In this document: positions 49,111 to 58,094 of the stretch, piece after piece | Position numbering within the stretch: position 1 is the first letter of the stretch | How the letters are laid out: the number at the start of each line of letters is the position of its first letter | Source: Bacteriovorax sp. Seq25_V | GTDB taxonomy: Bacteria; Bdellovibrionota; Bacteriovoracia; Bacteriovoracales; Bacteriovoracaceae | Direction: 5' to 3' | NCBI RefSeq assembly: GCF_000447795.1 | Contig: NZ_AUNI01000011.1 | Coordinates: 62,001-126,000 of the forward strand | Length of the DNA: 64,000 bases | The notes under the pieces: generated by a model | Database searches by the model: none | Seen by the model: the letters and a program-made list of their open reading frames with translations, nothing else | What the model was told of the DNA's origin: nothing | Position numbers and translations under genes: made by a program

Positions 49111-49138
49111 AAGGCCCTAGATTGGGCCTTTTTTATTT
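49111..49138 (+). terminator. terminator of manC
   Basis: AAGGCCC (49111-49117), 6-nt loop, GGGCCTT (49124-49130), then TTTTTATTT. It overlaps the last codons of the convergent msrA. Confidence 0.88.
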
Positions 49139-49741
49139 CTTCCAAACCGATTGTAGATACTGATCTCTTCCCGAGTTATAGCGGTAGAATTTATAGCGAA
49201 TTGGATTCGTCTTATAGTAGTCCTGGTGATATTCTTCGGCCGGATAGAACTTTTCTAACTTATAGGCGTCTGTGACAATGGGTTTATCAAAGAATTTTTG
49301 ATGTTCCTTTTTACTTTCATAAAAGACTTTCTTTTCTTCTTCATCTTGATAGAAAAATCCTGTGGCATATTGAGGACCACGGTCAACAAATTGTCCTCCA
49401 GCATCTGTTGGATTGATATTTCTCCAAAATGTCTCAAGAATTTTTTTGAGAGTAATTTTATCAGAATCGTAAGTGACTTCGACGACTTCGAGGTGCCCTG
49501 AGGTTCCACTGGAAACGTCTTGGTAGGTTGGGGACTTGAGTTTACCACCAGCATAGCCTGAAATTGTTTTAAGAACACCAGGGAGCTTATCAAAAGGTGG
49601 CTCCATACACCAGAAGCACCCTCCTGCTACAACAATGGTTTTTGTTGCAGCAAAAGCAAAGAGGGTAATATTAGATACGATCAAAAACTTTAGAAGTGTG
49701 TTTACCGTAGATTTCAATTGGAGAAAGTTTTTCAATTTCAT
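49133..49741 (-). CDS. msrA: exported peptide methionine sulfoxide reductase A
   Basis: MsrA reduces S-methionine sulfoxide in proteins. The catalytic motif GGCFWCMEPPFD is present near residue 40, with SGYAGG, PTYQDVSSGTSGHLE, DAGGQFVDRGPQY and EEYHQDYY. A 32-residue N-terminal signal (LKFLIVSNITLFAFA) predicts export, unlike the usual cytoplasmic enzyme. ATG 49741 has AGGAG 8 nt upstream. Its first 71 bp lie inside the end of purB on the same strand. Confidence 0.92.
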   Translation of the reverse strand: MKLKNFLQLKSTVNTLLKFLIVSNITLFAFAATKTIVVAGGCFWCMEPPFDKLPGVLKTISGYAGGKLKSPTYQDVSSGTSGHLEVVEVTYDSDKITLKKILETFWRNINPTDAGGQFVDRGPQYATGFFYQDEEEKKVFYESKKEHQKFFDKPIVTDAYKLEKFYPAEEYHQDYYKTNPIRYKFYRYNSGRDQYLQSVWKK

Positions 49742-50957
49742 TTAGTAACTCCTGTTCACTCTGATTAGTGAATAAAGTTCTCAAAACGTTATAAAATTCT
49801 TGTTTATTTTTTGCTTTAAAAGATGCTTCTTGCACATACTTGTAACAGTCTTCACGTGTTTTATCAGTGATTTCAATAAGTTTGTGAAGAACAAAGCTTG
49901 AAAGATAAATGAAGTTTTCGTTAACTTTTTTCTCCATATTCTCTTTATTCACAACTAGGTCGCGCACCGTTGAAGTTAGGCGACGAAGACTGTAGCTCAT
50001 AAGGCCCAGTGCATCTGGGAGATAGAGTCTTTCGGCACTTGAATGGCTAATGTCACGCTCATGCCAAAGAAGAGTATTATCCATTGCCAGTGAGGCATGA
50101 GAGCGAAGTACGCGTGCCATTCCTGTGAGGTTTTCACTTGAGATTGGATTTTTTTTATGAGGCATTGTTGAAGAACCTTTTTGTCCTTTCGAAAATCCCT
50201 CGAAAACTTCTGCGACATCACTGTGTTGTAGGTGACGAATTTCAATTGCCAGTCTTTCAAGCGCACAGCCATAAAGAGCAAAGATCGAAATCAACTTTGC
50301 GATACGATCTCTAGGAATAATTTGAGTAGAAACTTCTTCAACTTCAAGATCAAGTTCTGTGAGAACTTCTTTTTCAATTTCAGGATCAATGATTGTGTAG
50401 TTTCCTACGGCCCCAGAAATCTGACCCGTTAATTCGTTATTGTAGTATTCTTGTAGCTCGACAAAGCGGCGATTAAATTCGCTATAGTGACCAAGTATTT
50501 TTTGGCCAAAGCTCATTGGTTCGGCCCAGATCCCATGACTTCTACCAATACAAACTTGATCTTTATTTCTTAGCGCCAGGGCATAGAGTTCATCGAGAAG
50601 GCCTTTGTAGTCAGAGATAATAATATCAAGTGATTCTTTTAGTTGTAGAGTAAGTGCCGTGTCGATGATGTCACTAGAAGTTACACCAAAGTGAAAGAAC
50701 TTAGAAAACTCTTTTGGCATCTGTTCTGTGATTGAAGAGCAAAAAGCAATGACATCGTGGCGAGTTTCTTTTTCAATTTCATAAATCCTTTCGCAGTTGA
50801 CTTTGGCTTCGCTTGCTTTCTTTGCAACTTCGTCAGAGATTAATCCGCGTGAGCAAAGGGCATTTAAAAGGGCAACTTCAACATCGAGAAATTTTTGAAA
50901 CTTAAAATCATCAGTCCAAATATTTGCAATTTCTTTTACTTCATATCTTTCAATCAT
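49671..50957 (-). CDS. purB: adenylosuccinate lyase
   Basis: PurB acts twice in purine synthesis, releasing fumarate from SAICAR and adenylosuccinate. The 428-residue protein has the superfamily signature GSSTMPHKKNP near residue 260, with RHDVIAF, FHFGVTSSDI and GRSHGIWAEPMSFGQK. Length and order match the short PurB type. AGGAAA precedes ATG 50957. The 3' end overlaps the exported msrA by 71 bp. It follows the barrel gene after 9 nt and may belong to the same transcript. Confidence 0.95.
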   Translation of the reverse strand: MIERYEVKEIANIWTDDFKFQKFLDVEVALLNALCSRGLISDEVAKKASEAKVNCERIYEIEKETRHDVIAFCSSITEQMPKEFSKFFHFGVTSSDIIDTALTLQLKESLDIIISDYKGLLDELYALALRNKDQVCIGRSHGIWAEPMSFGQKILGHYSEFNRRFVELQEYYNNELTGQISGAVGNYTIIDPEIEKEVLTELDLEVEEVSTQIIPRDRIAKLISIFALYGCALERLAIEIRHLQHSDVAEVFEGFSKGQKGSSTMPHKKNPISSENLTGMARVLRSHASLAMDNTLLWHERDISHSSAERLYLPDALGLMSYSLRRLTSTVRDLVVNKENMEKKVNENFIYLSSFVLHKLIEITDKTREDCYKYVQEASFKAKNKQEFYNVLRTLFTNQSEQELLNEIEKLSPIEIYGKHTSKVFDRI

Positions 50958-50966
50958 AATTATTTC

Positions 50967-51620
50967 CTAAAAGTAGAATCCCATTCCAAGACCTACTGTG
51001 AACCACGTGGCGATAAAATCAACGTCAAGCTGAGTATCTTCTTTTGTGTAAGCAAGAGAGTTTAAATGGTAATCTGCTCGCAGTGCCCAGTGAAATGATT
51101 TTGAAGTACGGTAGAAAAGACCATAGCCCGCAGTCATTCCAAAACCTCTAATTGATTCTTCAATAATTGTTGATGTCGCAGTTACTAAGTTAACGGCAAA
51201 TAAAGATTCATCGTAGATATGAGCATTATCCCAAAATGTATTAATCAGAGTTGATCGTCGTGACAGACCAATACCAGCTTCGATAAGATCAAGTGTCTCT
51301 GTCGTTTCGTCATAATTTCCAGTGAGACTAGTCGCTGCTTTTAAAGTTGTTGAAGTTTTTGAGGCTAATAAAACATATGAGTATGGATTTTTAAACCAAG
51401 TCATTTGACCTCTAAAGCCTGAGATTGAACCACTATCCATAAGATTAGGGTTAGTCACATAACTAAGGTCAAGCGAGTAAGAATCATTTGAAATATCATA
51501 GTCGTAATCTTTGATACCTGTTTCAGAATTTCTTACGGTGATTTCACTATTTATTTGTCCCTGATTAGAGAATGACTTAAATCCATAAACAAGTGCGACA
51601 AGTAATATTATCTTTTTCAT
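50967..51620 (-). CDS. predicted outer-membrane beta-barrel protein
   Basis: A 217-residue protein with signal peptide (KIILLVALVYGFKSFS). The mature sequence is a series of short amphipathic strands (YSLDLSYVTNP, FRGQMTWFKNPYSYVLLA, HWALRADYHLN) and ends GLGMGFYF with terminal Phe. It resembles small outer-membrane barrel proteins of unknown role. Its ATG overlaps the tolC-like stop by 4 bp, so the two are made together. Confidence 0.6.
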   Translation of the reverse strand: MKKIILLVALVYGFKSFSNQGQINSEITVRNSETGIKDYDYDISNDSYSLDLSYVTNPNLMDSGSISGFRGQMTWFKNPYSYVLLASKTSTTLKAATSLTGNYDETTETLDLIEAGIGLSRRSTLINTFWDNAHIYDESLFAVNLVTATSTIIEESIRGFGMTAGYGLFYRTSKSFHWALRADYHLNSLAYTKEDTQLDVDFIATWFTVGLGMGFYF

Positions 51621-53047
51621 TTAGCATCCTCATTTTTTACAATGATATTATCGAATGATTCACCTGGAAGATCTTCAAGTCCAACAAGTTGAGCGAGAAG
51701 GATTTTATTTCGAAGGTATTCCCATTTTAATTTTTCATAATCAATTTGAGCGTCAAAGTATTCAACTAGTGAGATATGAAAATCTGTGTAACGACCTTTT
51801 CCTTCAATATAGCGATTGTTAGCAAGCTCCATCGTTTTCTTTAGAGATGGTACACGAGCTTCAAGAATTTTAATTTTGTCGTGCGAGTTTGAAAATTCTT
51901 GAAAGATTTTCGTGATATAAGCTTCAACCTTACGTTTTGCAGATCTTGCATTCCAGGTAGAGTTTTCTTTTGAAAGTCTTGCGTTGGCAAGTTTTCTACG
52001 GTTGAAAACCCCTCCGTCTCCAAAAATTGTCCAAGAAGCTTTCACTGTTGCCACAACTTCAAGGTTTGAATTTCCTTCATCGACTTCGTACAATGTTCTT
52101 GTTCCTTCTGGAGAGAAGTGGTGCTTGTATGTTCCAAGGTCGAGAGTGATTTTTGGAAGAGGCATATTATCTTTAATTGCAATTTCGTACTCACGCTTTT
52201 TGATATTCTCATTTGTCACACCATCTTTAATAAAAGGTGCATTCTTTGCTGCAAGCTCTAGAGCTCCTCTGAGCGTGAGCTTTACTTTTTGATGACGGAA
52301 GTTTTGAGCGATCTGATACTTCGTTCCTGGTTCATCATCGATTAGTTTTGCCATTTCTTCATGAGCATTTTCATAAGTTAATTTAGTTTCAAAGTATTCT
52401 TGTTGTGCTCTTAAGTACTCAGAGCGTGCTTGGTAGTACTCATGTTTTGAAACTTTCTTTTGAATAACTCTTTCGCGGTTGAGACGATAGATAAAAGACG
52501 CGGTTCTCAGTTGTTCTTTCTTGATACGAACTGTTTGATCAAGGTAGATGAGGTTAGTGAAGGCGATGATAATATCTTGTCTAAATTCTCTTGATTCTTC
52601 ATTAGTACGATCTTTACTTCTTTCAAGTTCTTCTTTGGTGTTGAGGTAACTTAAGTAGTCTTTTCCCCAATTGAAGATTGAATACTCGCCAAACTCTAGT
52701 CCAAATGATCCTGTTGGAATCTTACTTTTGGAGTCTGTCGTCGAATTAGAGCCTTTTACTGTACCGACACGTTGGCTACTGGCATCAAGAGTCAGGTTAA
52801 TATTTGGATAATAGAATTTTTCTTTATTGTCCTGAATTTTGTTGAGATAGATTTCTTTGTCATTCTTTCTAATATTTTCACTGAAATTCTTGCGCATCCC
52901 TTGTTCGATAGCAATATTCAGAGAGAGAGGTTTTAGGATTTGATTAAGATCACTGTAGTCATCAGAAATTTCTTGAACGTAGAGATCTTGGCCAAATACA
53001 GAAAGAGAGAGAAAGAGAAATGAGAATAATTCTTTTTTTCTAATCAT
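51617..53047 (-). CDS. TolC-family outer-membrane efflux protein
   Basis: A 476-residue protein with signal peptide (ELFSFLFLSLSVFG) and the double repeat of TolC proteins: long coiled helices (residues 130-230 and 340-440) alternating with short strands. TolC trimers form an exit duct for RND, ABC or MFS pumps. No membrane-fusion or pump gene lies beside it; the only RND protein in the window is 35 kb away. It is coupled to the downstream barrel gene. Confidence 0.82.
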   Translation of the reverse strand: MIRKKELFSFLFLSLSVFGQDLYVQEISDDYSDLNQILKPLSLNIAIEQGMRKNFSENIRKNDKEIYLNKIQDNKEKFYYPNINLTLDASSQRVGTVKGSNSTTDSKSKIPTGSFGLEFGEYSIFNWGKDYLSYLNTKEELERSKDRTNEESREFRQDIIIAFTNLIYLDQTVRIKKEQLRTASFIYRLNRERVIQKKVSKHEYYQARSEYLRAQQEYFETKLTYENAHEEMAKLIDDEPGTKYQIAQNFRHQKVKLTLRGALELAAKNAPFIKDGVTNENIKKREYEIAIKDNMPLPKITLDLGTYKHHFSPEGTRTLYEVDEGNSNLEVVATVKASWTIFGDGGVFNRRKLANARLSKENSTWNARSAKRKVEAYITKIFQEFSNSHDKIKILEARVPSLKKTMELANNRYIEGKGRYTDFHISLVEYFDAQIDYEKLKWEYLRNKILLAQLVGLEDLPGESFDNIIVKNEDAK

Positions 53048-53121
53048 GTTAAGTCATCATCCGTGAGTTGTGTGTTTAGTAGACTTAAATGATAGAATTT
53101 TTATTTTATAATGTGAAGTTT

Positions 53122-53484
53122 TTAAAGGGAAATACCCGGACAGCCGCGGCGAATAATATTCTCTTCAAGATCGGCAATTCTTAAGTTGGTAAGCTTTAGT
53201 TCTTTGATAATTCCAAGCATTGTTTCAGTGAGTTTTTCTTTAATACTTACTTTTGGTTCGGGAGTGTCTTTTCTAAGCTTCTTGGAGCGTTCAAGTATGT
53301 AGGTAAGACGCATTCGATGATTGATTTTTTGTTTACGCTTTTCAATTAATTCGTCACAACGGCGAGAAATACTCGGATCTGTGATAATCTTGTCCTGAAT
53401 ATTGCCCGGTTCGGCCATAATTTCGCTCGCCGTTAATATTTGGATGAAGATAATGATATGTAGCATAACTTTATAAAATTTCAT
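53122..53484 (-). CDS. hypothetical small secreted protein
   Basis: From ATG 53484 the product has 120 residues with a signal-like segment (VMLHIIIFIQILTASEIMA). The mature part is basic and helical (RRCDELIEKRKQKINHRMRL, EKLTETMLGIIKEL), with two cysteines that may pair. Not recognised. A TTG at 53511 would extend it, but neither start has a clear ribosome site; a TATGAT box lies 12 nt upstream of the ATG. Confidence 0.5.
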   Translation of the reverse strand: MKFYKVMLHIIIFIQILTASEIMAEPGNIQDKIITDPSISRRCDELIEKRKQKINHRMRLTYILERSKKLRKDTPEPKVSIKEKLTETMLGIIKELKLTNLRIADLEENIIRRGCPGISL

Positions 53485-53565
53485 TGATTTAAGCTTATCA
53501 TACTTTGCCAAAAAATAGAGTGAGTGATAATATTTCCAGAATAAGTATAAGGGAGATTAGTTGAG

Positions 53566-54321
53566 ATGAAAGCTCTAGTATTGATACCTTCGCGCTATGC
53601 CTCGACGAGGTTTCCCGGCAAACCACTTGCTAAAATTTCTGGCCTCTCGATGGTAGAGAGAGTTTACCGCGGATGCGAAAAAATTTTAGATTTCTATCCT
53701 GACTCAGTTGTTGCGGTAGTAACTGATAATAATGAAATTGAAAATGAAGTTAAATCATTTGGCGGCACAGCTGTCAGAGTTGATGATGATGTTCCAAGTG
53801 GTTCTGAGCGAATCAATTTAGCTTATCAAAGACACTTTAAAAATCGTGGATTCGATTTTGTGATAAATGTTCAAGGTGATGAACCTCTTATTGAAGCTGA
53901 TCTTCTAAAGAAGTTAATTGAATTTCACAGTACATCGAATAGAGATGCCACGACAGTTGTAAAAAAGATTTCTCAAGCTGATGAAAATTTTAAAGATCCA
54001 AATAAGGTTAAGGCCATCTTCAATGAAGATAATGGAATTTGCCATTACTTCTCTCGCGCCCAGGTTCCGTTTAATCGCAATCAGGCCGATGGAGTGAATT
54101 GGTTCTTACATATTGGAATATATTCATTTAGACCAAATGTTCTCGAGGAGTTTTGTAAGCTTCCTCAATCGAAGAATGAACAGATCGAATGCCTTGAGCA
54201 GCTTCGATTATTAGATAACGGTTTTACAATGGGAGCCGTACAAACTGAAATGACTCTTTGTGGAGTTGATTCACCAGAAGATATAAAAGTAGTAGAAAGG
54301 ATTATAAATGAAAAAAAATAG
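53566..54321 (+). CDS. kdsB: 3-deoxy-manno-octulosonate cytidylyltransferase
   Basis: KdsB activates KDO to CMP-KDO for the inner core of LPS, using CTP. The 251 residues carry ALVLIPSRYASTRFPGKPLA, VPSGSERI, VINVQGDEPLIE and HIGIYSFR, the family's substrate motifs. It is the first gene of a KDO operon and its 3' end overlaps pyrG, the CTP producer, by 14 bp. Confidence 0.95.
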   Translation: MKALVLIPSRYASTRFPGKPLAKISGLSMVERVYRGCEKILDFYPDSVVAVVTDNNEIENEVKSFGGTAVRVDDDVPSGSERINLAYQRHFKNRGFDFVINVQGDEPLIEADLLKKLIEFHSTSNRDATTVVKKISQADENFKDPNKVKAIFNEDNGICHYFSRAQVPFNRNQADGVNWFLHIGIYSFRPNVLEEFCKLPQSKNEQIECLEQLRLLDNGFTMGAVQTEMTLCGVDSPEDIKVVERIINEKK

Positions 54322-55915
54322 TACGAAGAAATACATTTTCATCACAGGGGGAGTTTCAAGCTCCCTTGGTAAGGGGTTAGCAGCTGCGAGTATTGCTTCT
54401 CTTCTTGAGCGTCGTGGAATTAAAATCAACATGCTAAAGATGGACCCGTATATTAATGTTGACCCAGGAACAATGAGTCCAACTCAACACGGTGAAGTTT
54501 TTGTTACGGATGATGGTGCGGAAACGGATCTGGACCTTGGCCACTACGAGAGATTTACTTCTTTGACTTTAAATAAGAAGAGTAACTTTACGACGGGCCA
54601 GGTTTATCTTCAGGTTATTGAAAACGAAAGAGAAGGTAAGTACTTAGGAAAAACTGTTCAGGTTGTTCCTCATATTACAAACGAAATCAAAAGAAGAATA
54701 GACCTTGCAGCAACTGATGCAGATATTTTAATTGGAGAGATTGGTGGAACGGTTGGCGATATTGAATCTCTGCCATTTGTTGAATCAATTAGACAATTTG
54801 CTCATGATGTTGGTCATGAGAATGTTCTCTTTATTCATCTTGTTCTTATCCCATATCTTTCTGCTGCGGGAGAGCTAAAGAGCAAGCCAGCTCAACACTC
54901 CGTAAAGGAATTAAGGTCTGCAGGTCTTTTTCCAAACGTAATTATCTGTCGTTCTGATAGGGAAGTTGATGCTTCTATTTTAGATAAAATTTCTCTTTTT
55001 TGTAACGTTCCACGTGACAATGTTTTTCAGTCAATTGACTTAGATTCAATTTATAAAGTGCCACTTAACTTCCATGAGCAGGGACTTGATCAGAAGATTG
55101 CTTCTCTTCTTGGCATTTGGGCCGCAAGTCCAAATGTCGAAGATATGAAAAATGTTGTTCATAACTTTGATCATCCGCTGCGTGAAGTAAGAATTGGTAT
55201 TGTTGGAAAATATACTGAACTTGTTGAATCTTATAAGTCTCTTGATGAGGCCTTAAATCATGCGGCTATTTCACAGCAACTAAAACTTAAACCTGTTTAT
55301 ATTGATGCTGAAGATATTGAGTCAAAAGGTGCAAAAGCCCTACTTGAAGGTGTGCAAGGAATTCTTGTTCCAGGTGGATTCGGTGAAAGAGGAACAGAAG
55401 GAAAGATTGCTGCGATTGAGTATGCACGGAAAAATAATCTACCATTTTTTGGAATTTGTCTTGGGATGCAACTTGCGATTATTGAATTTGCAAGAAATGT
55501 ATGTGGGATAAAGGAAGCTACGTCTGAAGAATTTACTTCTGGTGGTGAGCATTTAATTCACTATATGGAAGGGCAGACAAGAGAGGGGTCTAAAGGTGGA
55601 AGTATGCGTCTTGGTGCTTATGACTGTGCTTTAGCAAAAGGCTCTCGCGCTTTTGATATTTATAAGGAAGAGAATATTTCTGAAAGACATAGACATCGTC
55701 TTGAAGTTAATAATTTCTACGCAAAAAAACTTGAAGACGCTGGACTAACAATCAGTGGTAGAAATAAGGAGCTTGATTTAGTTGAGGTGATTGAGATTAC
55801 TAATCATCCACACTTTGTAGCTTGTCAGTATCACCCTGAGTTTAAGTCTCGTCCGACAGACCCACACCCATTATTTAATTCATTTATTGAAAAGGCAGAT
55901 AGTTATGGAAAATAA
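54308..55915 (+). CDS. pyrG: CTP synthase
   Basis: PyrG aminates UTP to CTP with glutamine. The 535 residues are full length: N-terminal synthetase domain (FITGGVSSSLGKGLAAASIA, DPYINVDPGTMSPTQHGEV) and C-terminal class I amidotransferase (nucleophile in GICLGMQ, closing HPEFKSRP). Placement between kdsB and kdsA links CTP supply to CMP-KDO synthesis, an order seen in many Gram-negatives. It overlaps kdsB by 14 bp and kdsA by 11 bp. Confidence 0.97.
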   Translation: MKKNSTKKYIFITGGVSSSLGKGLAAASIASLLERRGIKINMLKMDPYINVDPGTMSPTQHGEVFVTDDGAETDLDLGHYERFTSLTLNKKSNFTTGQVYLQVIENEREGKYLGKTVQVVPHITNEIKRRIDLAATDADILIGEIGGTVGDIESLPFVESIRQFAHDVGHENVLFIHLVLIPYLSAAGELKSKPAQHSVKELRSAGLFPNVIICRSDREVDASILDKISLFCNVPRDNVFQSIDLDSIYKVPLNFHEQGLDQKIASLLGIWAASPNVEDMKNVVHNFDHPLREVRIGIVGKYTELVESYKSLDEALNHAAISQQLKLKPVYIDAEDIESKGAKALLEGVQGILVPGGFGERGTEGKIAAIEYARKNNLPFFGICLGMQLAIIEFARNVCGIKEATSEEFTSGGEHLIHYMEGQTREGSKGGSMRLGAYDCALAKGSRAFDIYKEENISERHRHRLEVNNFYAKKLEDAGLTISGRNKELDLVEVIEITNHPHFVACQYHPEFKSRPTDPHPLFNSFIEKADSYGK

Positions 55916-56714
55916 AAAATTTGATTTCTTCGTTGGTACATGTGTAATTGAAAGTGAACAAATGTGTATGGACGTTGCTGGAAGGCTGACAGAAATTTTT
56001 GCAAAATATAAGGATGAGGTAAACTTCTCTTATAAAGGAAGTTTTGATAAGGCGAACCGTTCATCAAAAGATTCTTTTAGAGGACCAGGTCTAGAAAAAG
56101 GTCTTGAGATTCTTGCTAAAGTAAAAAAGGCCTATGGTGTTCCACTTATTACTGATTTTCATACTGCTGAACAAGCTATGAAGGTCGCCGAAGTTGTCGA
56201 CACTCTTCAGGTTCCAGCATTCCTTTGTCGTCAAACAGATATGATTATCGCCGGAGCGGAAGCTTGTAAGAAGTTTGGTGGACAATTAAAAATTAAAAAA
56301 GGACAGTTTCTTTCTCCTGAAGAAACTGGAAATATCGTCGAAAAAGCAAATGAGTACCTTCCAAAAGAGAGAATCCTTCTAACTGAAAGAGGAACAAGTT
56401 TTGGATATAATAACCTTGTTGTTGATATGGCAAGTTTTCAAATTATGAAGAGCTTTGGTGTAAGAGCAATTCATGATGCTACTCACTGTGTACAAAGACC
56501 TGGTGGTCTTGGGAAAATCACAGGTGGGAAAAGAGAACAAATCCTCACTCTTGCAAGAGCTGCTGTTGCTGCTGGAGCTGATGGGATCTTTATGGAAGTT
56601 CATCCAAAGCCGGAGGAAGCTAAGTCTGATTCAGCAACAAGTCTACCACTTGATAAGGCTCCAGAGATTATTGAAAAACTTCTTGAGCTTCACCGTGTAG
56701 TGAGGAATGGTTAA
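55905..56714 (+). CDS. kdsA: 3-deoxy-8-phosphooctulonate synthase
   Basis: KdsA condenses arabinose 5-phosphate with phosphoenolpyruvate to KDO 8-phosphate. From ATG 55905 it has 269 residues with FFVGTCVIES, KGSFDKANRSS, RGPGLEKGL, LLTERGTSFGYNNLVVDM and HDATHCVQRPGG, all conserved. A TTG at 55887 is possible but less likely. It lies after pyrG (11-bp overlap) and directly before kdsC, whose ATG shares bases with its stop. Confidence 0.95.
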   Translation: MENKKFDFFVGTCVIESEQMCMDVAGRLTEIFAKYKDEVNFSYKGSFDKANRSSKDSFRGPGLEKGLEILAKVKKAYGVPLITDFHTAEQAMKVAEVVDTLQVPAFLCRQTDMIIAGAEACKKFGGQLKIKKGQFLSPEETGNIVEKANEYLPKERILLTERGTSFGYNNLVVDMASFQIMKSFGVRAIHDATHCVQRPGGLGKITGGKREQILTLARAAVAAGADGIFMEVHPKPEEAKSDSATSLPLDKAPEIIEKLLELHRVVRNG

Positions 56715-57292
56715 TGAATTTGTTTGAGATTGCAAAGAAATTTGAATCAAAACTTTCAAAAATAAAAGTTGCCGCTTTTGATATTGATGGTGTTTTAACA
56801 AATGGTCACGTGTGGTGGGATGATGAGGCTTTAGGTTTTAATCGTTTAACTCATACAAGTGATGGTTATGGGTTGAAGCTCCTTATGGAGGCCGGGATCA
56901 AAACTGGAGTTATCTCTGGTGGAAATAGCGTCAGTGTCCAAAAACGTTTCGAAGAAAATTTAAAATTAGATTTCGCTTTTCTTGGAAATGAAGATAAGAG
57001 AGAGGCCTATAAGAAGATTCTCGAGATGGGTTATAAAGCAGAAGAAATTCTTTTTATGGGTGATGAACTTTTTGATATTCCTCTTTTAAAAGCTTCTGGT
57101 TTTGCTGCGACTGTGACGGATGCTCCACATGAAGTTAAGGCTTTTTGTGATTATGTGTCCGTAAGAGAGGGTGGTAAGGCCGCGGTCAGAGAGGTCATTG
57201 ATATCGTTAGATATGCACAAGGATTTTCACCTGAAATTCTAGATTTTGACGGAAGTCCGATTGATTTAAAAAATACTTGGCCTAAGCTTTAG
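56714..57292 (+). CDS. kdsC: KDO 8-phosphate phosphatase (HAD family)
   Basis: KdsC removes phosphate from KDO 8-phosphate, completing KDO. The 192 residues show HAD motif I AFDIDGVLTNG with both catalytic Asp, motif II VISGGNS, and MGDELFDIPLLK as motif IV, and no cap domain, as in the C0 KdsC enzymes. The last gene of the KDO operon; its stop overlaps the convergent kinase-like gene by 11 bp inside a terminator hairpin. Confidence 0.93.
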   Translation: MNLFEIAKKFESKLSKIKVAAFDIDGVLTNGHVWWDDEALGFNRLTHTSDGYGLKLLMEAGIKTGVISGGNSVSVQKRFEENLKLDFAFLGNEDKREAYKKILEMGYKAEEILFMGDELFDIPLLKASGFAATVTDAPHEVKAFCDYVSVREGGKAAVREVIDIVRYAQGFSPEILDFDGSPIDLKNTWPKL

Positions 57293-57298
57293 GCCAAG
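57268..57298 (-). terminator. terminator carrying both convergent stop codons
   Basis: CTTGGCCTAA (57276-57285), a 3-nt loop and TTAGGCCAAG (57289-57298) form a perfect 10-bp hairpin. The minus strand continues into TATTTTTT (A-run 57268-57273), so it ends the kinase-like transcript, inside kdsC. Both TAG stop codons lie in the stem. Confidence 0.82.
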
Positions 57299-57998
57299 AT
57301 AATTTCGCTGTCACTTCCTTGGCAGAAGTGTTTTCGATTGAATAATGAGAAATTAATTTTGTTGCAAGTGAGTCTAGTTTTTCACATAGAAGTGAGAACT
57401 GATCATTATTTTCAATTTTTTTCAGTCTTACTTCCGCATCACTTACTGAAACTGCAGTAAAGATGAAGCTATCATCTGCAAATGAAGCCTTTAATGTCAT
57501 ATGTGTTTCAGACTCAATAGACTCACTAATAAATTTAAGAAAGTGAATGAGAAGAAGAGCATGGCTTCTAATGTTAAAATTTTTGATAAGATCTAAATCA
57601 AGACAGTTTTCTGTACTTATTTTTGCACGCTTGAAGCTAGGCTTTGCATAAATAGAGAAAGACTCAAAGAAGTTATGAATTTTCATTTCTTTCTTCTCAT
57701 CAGACAAGCTATTGGATCGAATAAGCATCGTATTCTCAAGTATTTCTTGTGATCTCTCAATACCGATACTAATATTTTTAAAAAAATTTTTGATCTTTGC
57801 AGCTTGAGCTTCTTCAATATTTTCAAGTAGTGGCTCGATTCGATCTTCTAATAGTCCAAGCGATAATTCAATAATTCCAAGTGGATTCTTAACATCGTGA
57901 GAGACTGCATTTAGAATATCACTGCTTTCTTGTTGAAAGTATGTATCCAAAGTGTTGATTATTTCTATGCTTGATTTATTTTTTAAAAATGTTTCCAT
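57282..57998 (-). CDS. degenerate sensor-histidine-kinase-like protein
   Basis: The 238-residue cytoplasmic protein has a DHp-type helix with the phosphoacceptor box NAVSHDVKNPLGIIELSL (His near residue 35), followed by a second helix. The C-terminal half lines up with the position of an ATPase domain, but the N, G1 and G2 boxes are not seen. It may be a histidine phosphotransferase or dimerising partner rather than a kinase. No ribosome site; TATACT lies 6 nt before the ATG. Confidence 0.6.
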   Translation of the reverse strand: METFLKNKSSIEIINTLDTYFQQESSDILNAVSHDVKNPLGIIELSLGLLEDRIEPLLENIEEAQAAKIKNFFKNISIGIERSQEILENTMLIRSNSLSDEKKEMKIHNFFESFSIYAKPSFKRAKISTENCLDLDLIKNFNIRSHALLLIHFLKFISESIESETHMTLKASFADDSFIFTAVSVSDAEVRLKKIENNDQFSLLCEKLDSLATKLISHYSIENTSAKEVTAKLSWPKA

Positions 57999-58004
57999 GT
58001 ACTT

Positions 58005-58033
58005 AGTATAGCAAACCTTAAGATTGTGACTAA
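58005..58033 (-). promoter_or_regulatory. candidate leaderless promoter of the kinase-like gene
   Basis: On the minus strand TTAGTC (58033-58028), 17-nt spacer, TATACT (58010-58005), then 6 nt to ATG 57998. The -35 match is weak, the -10 is good. Confidence 0.5.
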
Positions 58034-58058
58034 ATAAAAAATAGAGGGAATAAAAGTC

Positions 58059-58088
58059 TTGACTCGCTAAGTCTTTTTTTGGTAATTT
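58059..58088 (+). promoter_or_regulatory. candidate leaderless promoter of the DUF493 gene
   Basis: TTGACT (58059-58064), 18-nt spacer, TAATTT (58083-58088), then 6 nt to ATG 58095. No ribosome site lies in between. Confidence 0.5.
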
Positions 58089-58094
58089 TGGCCT

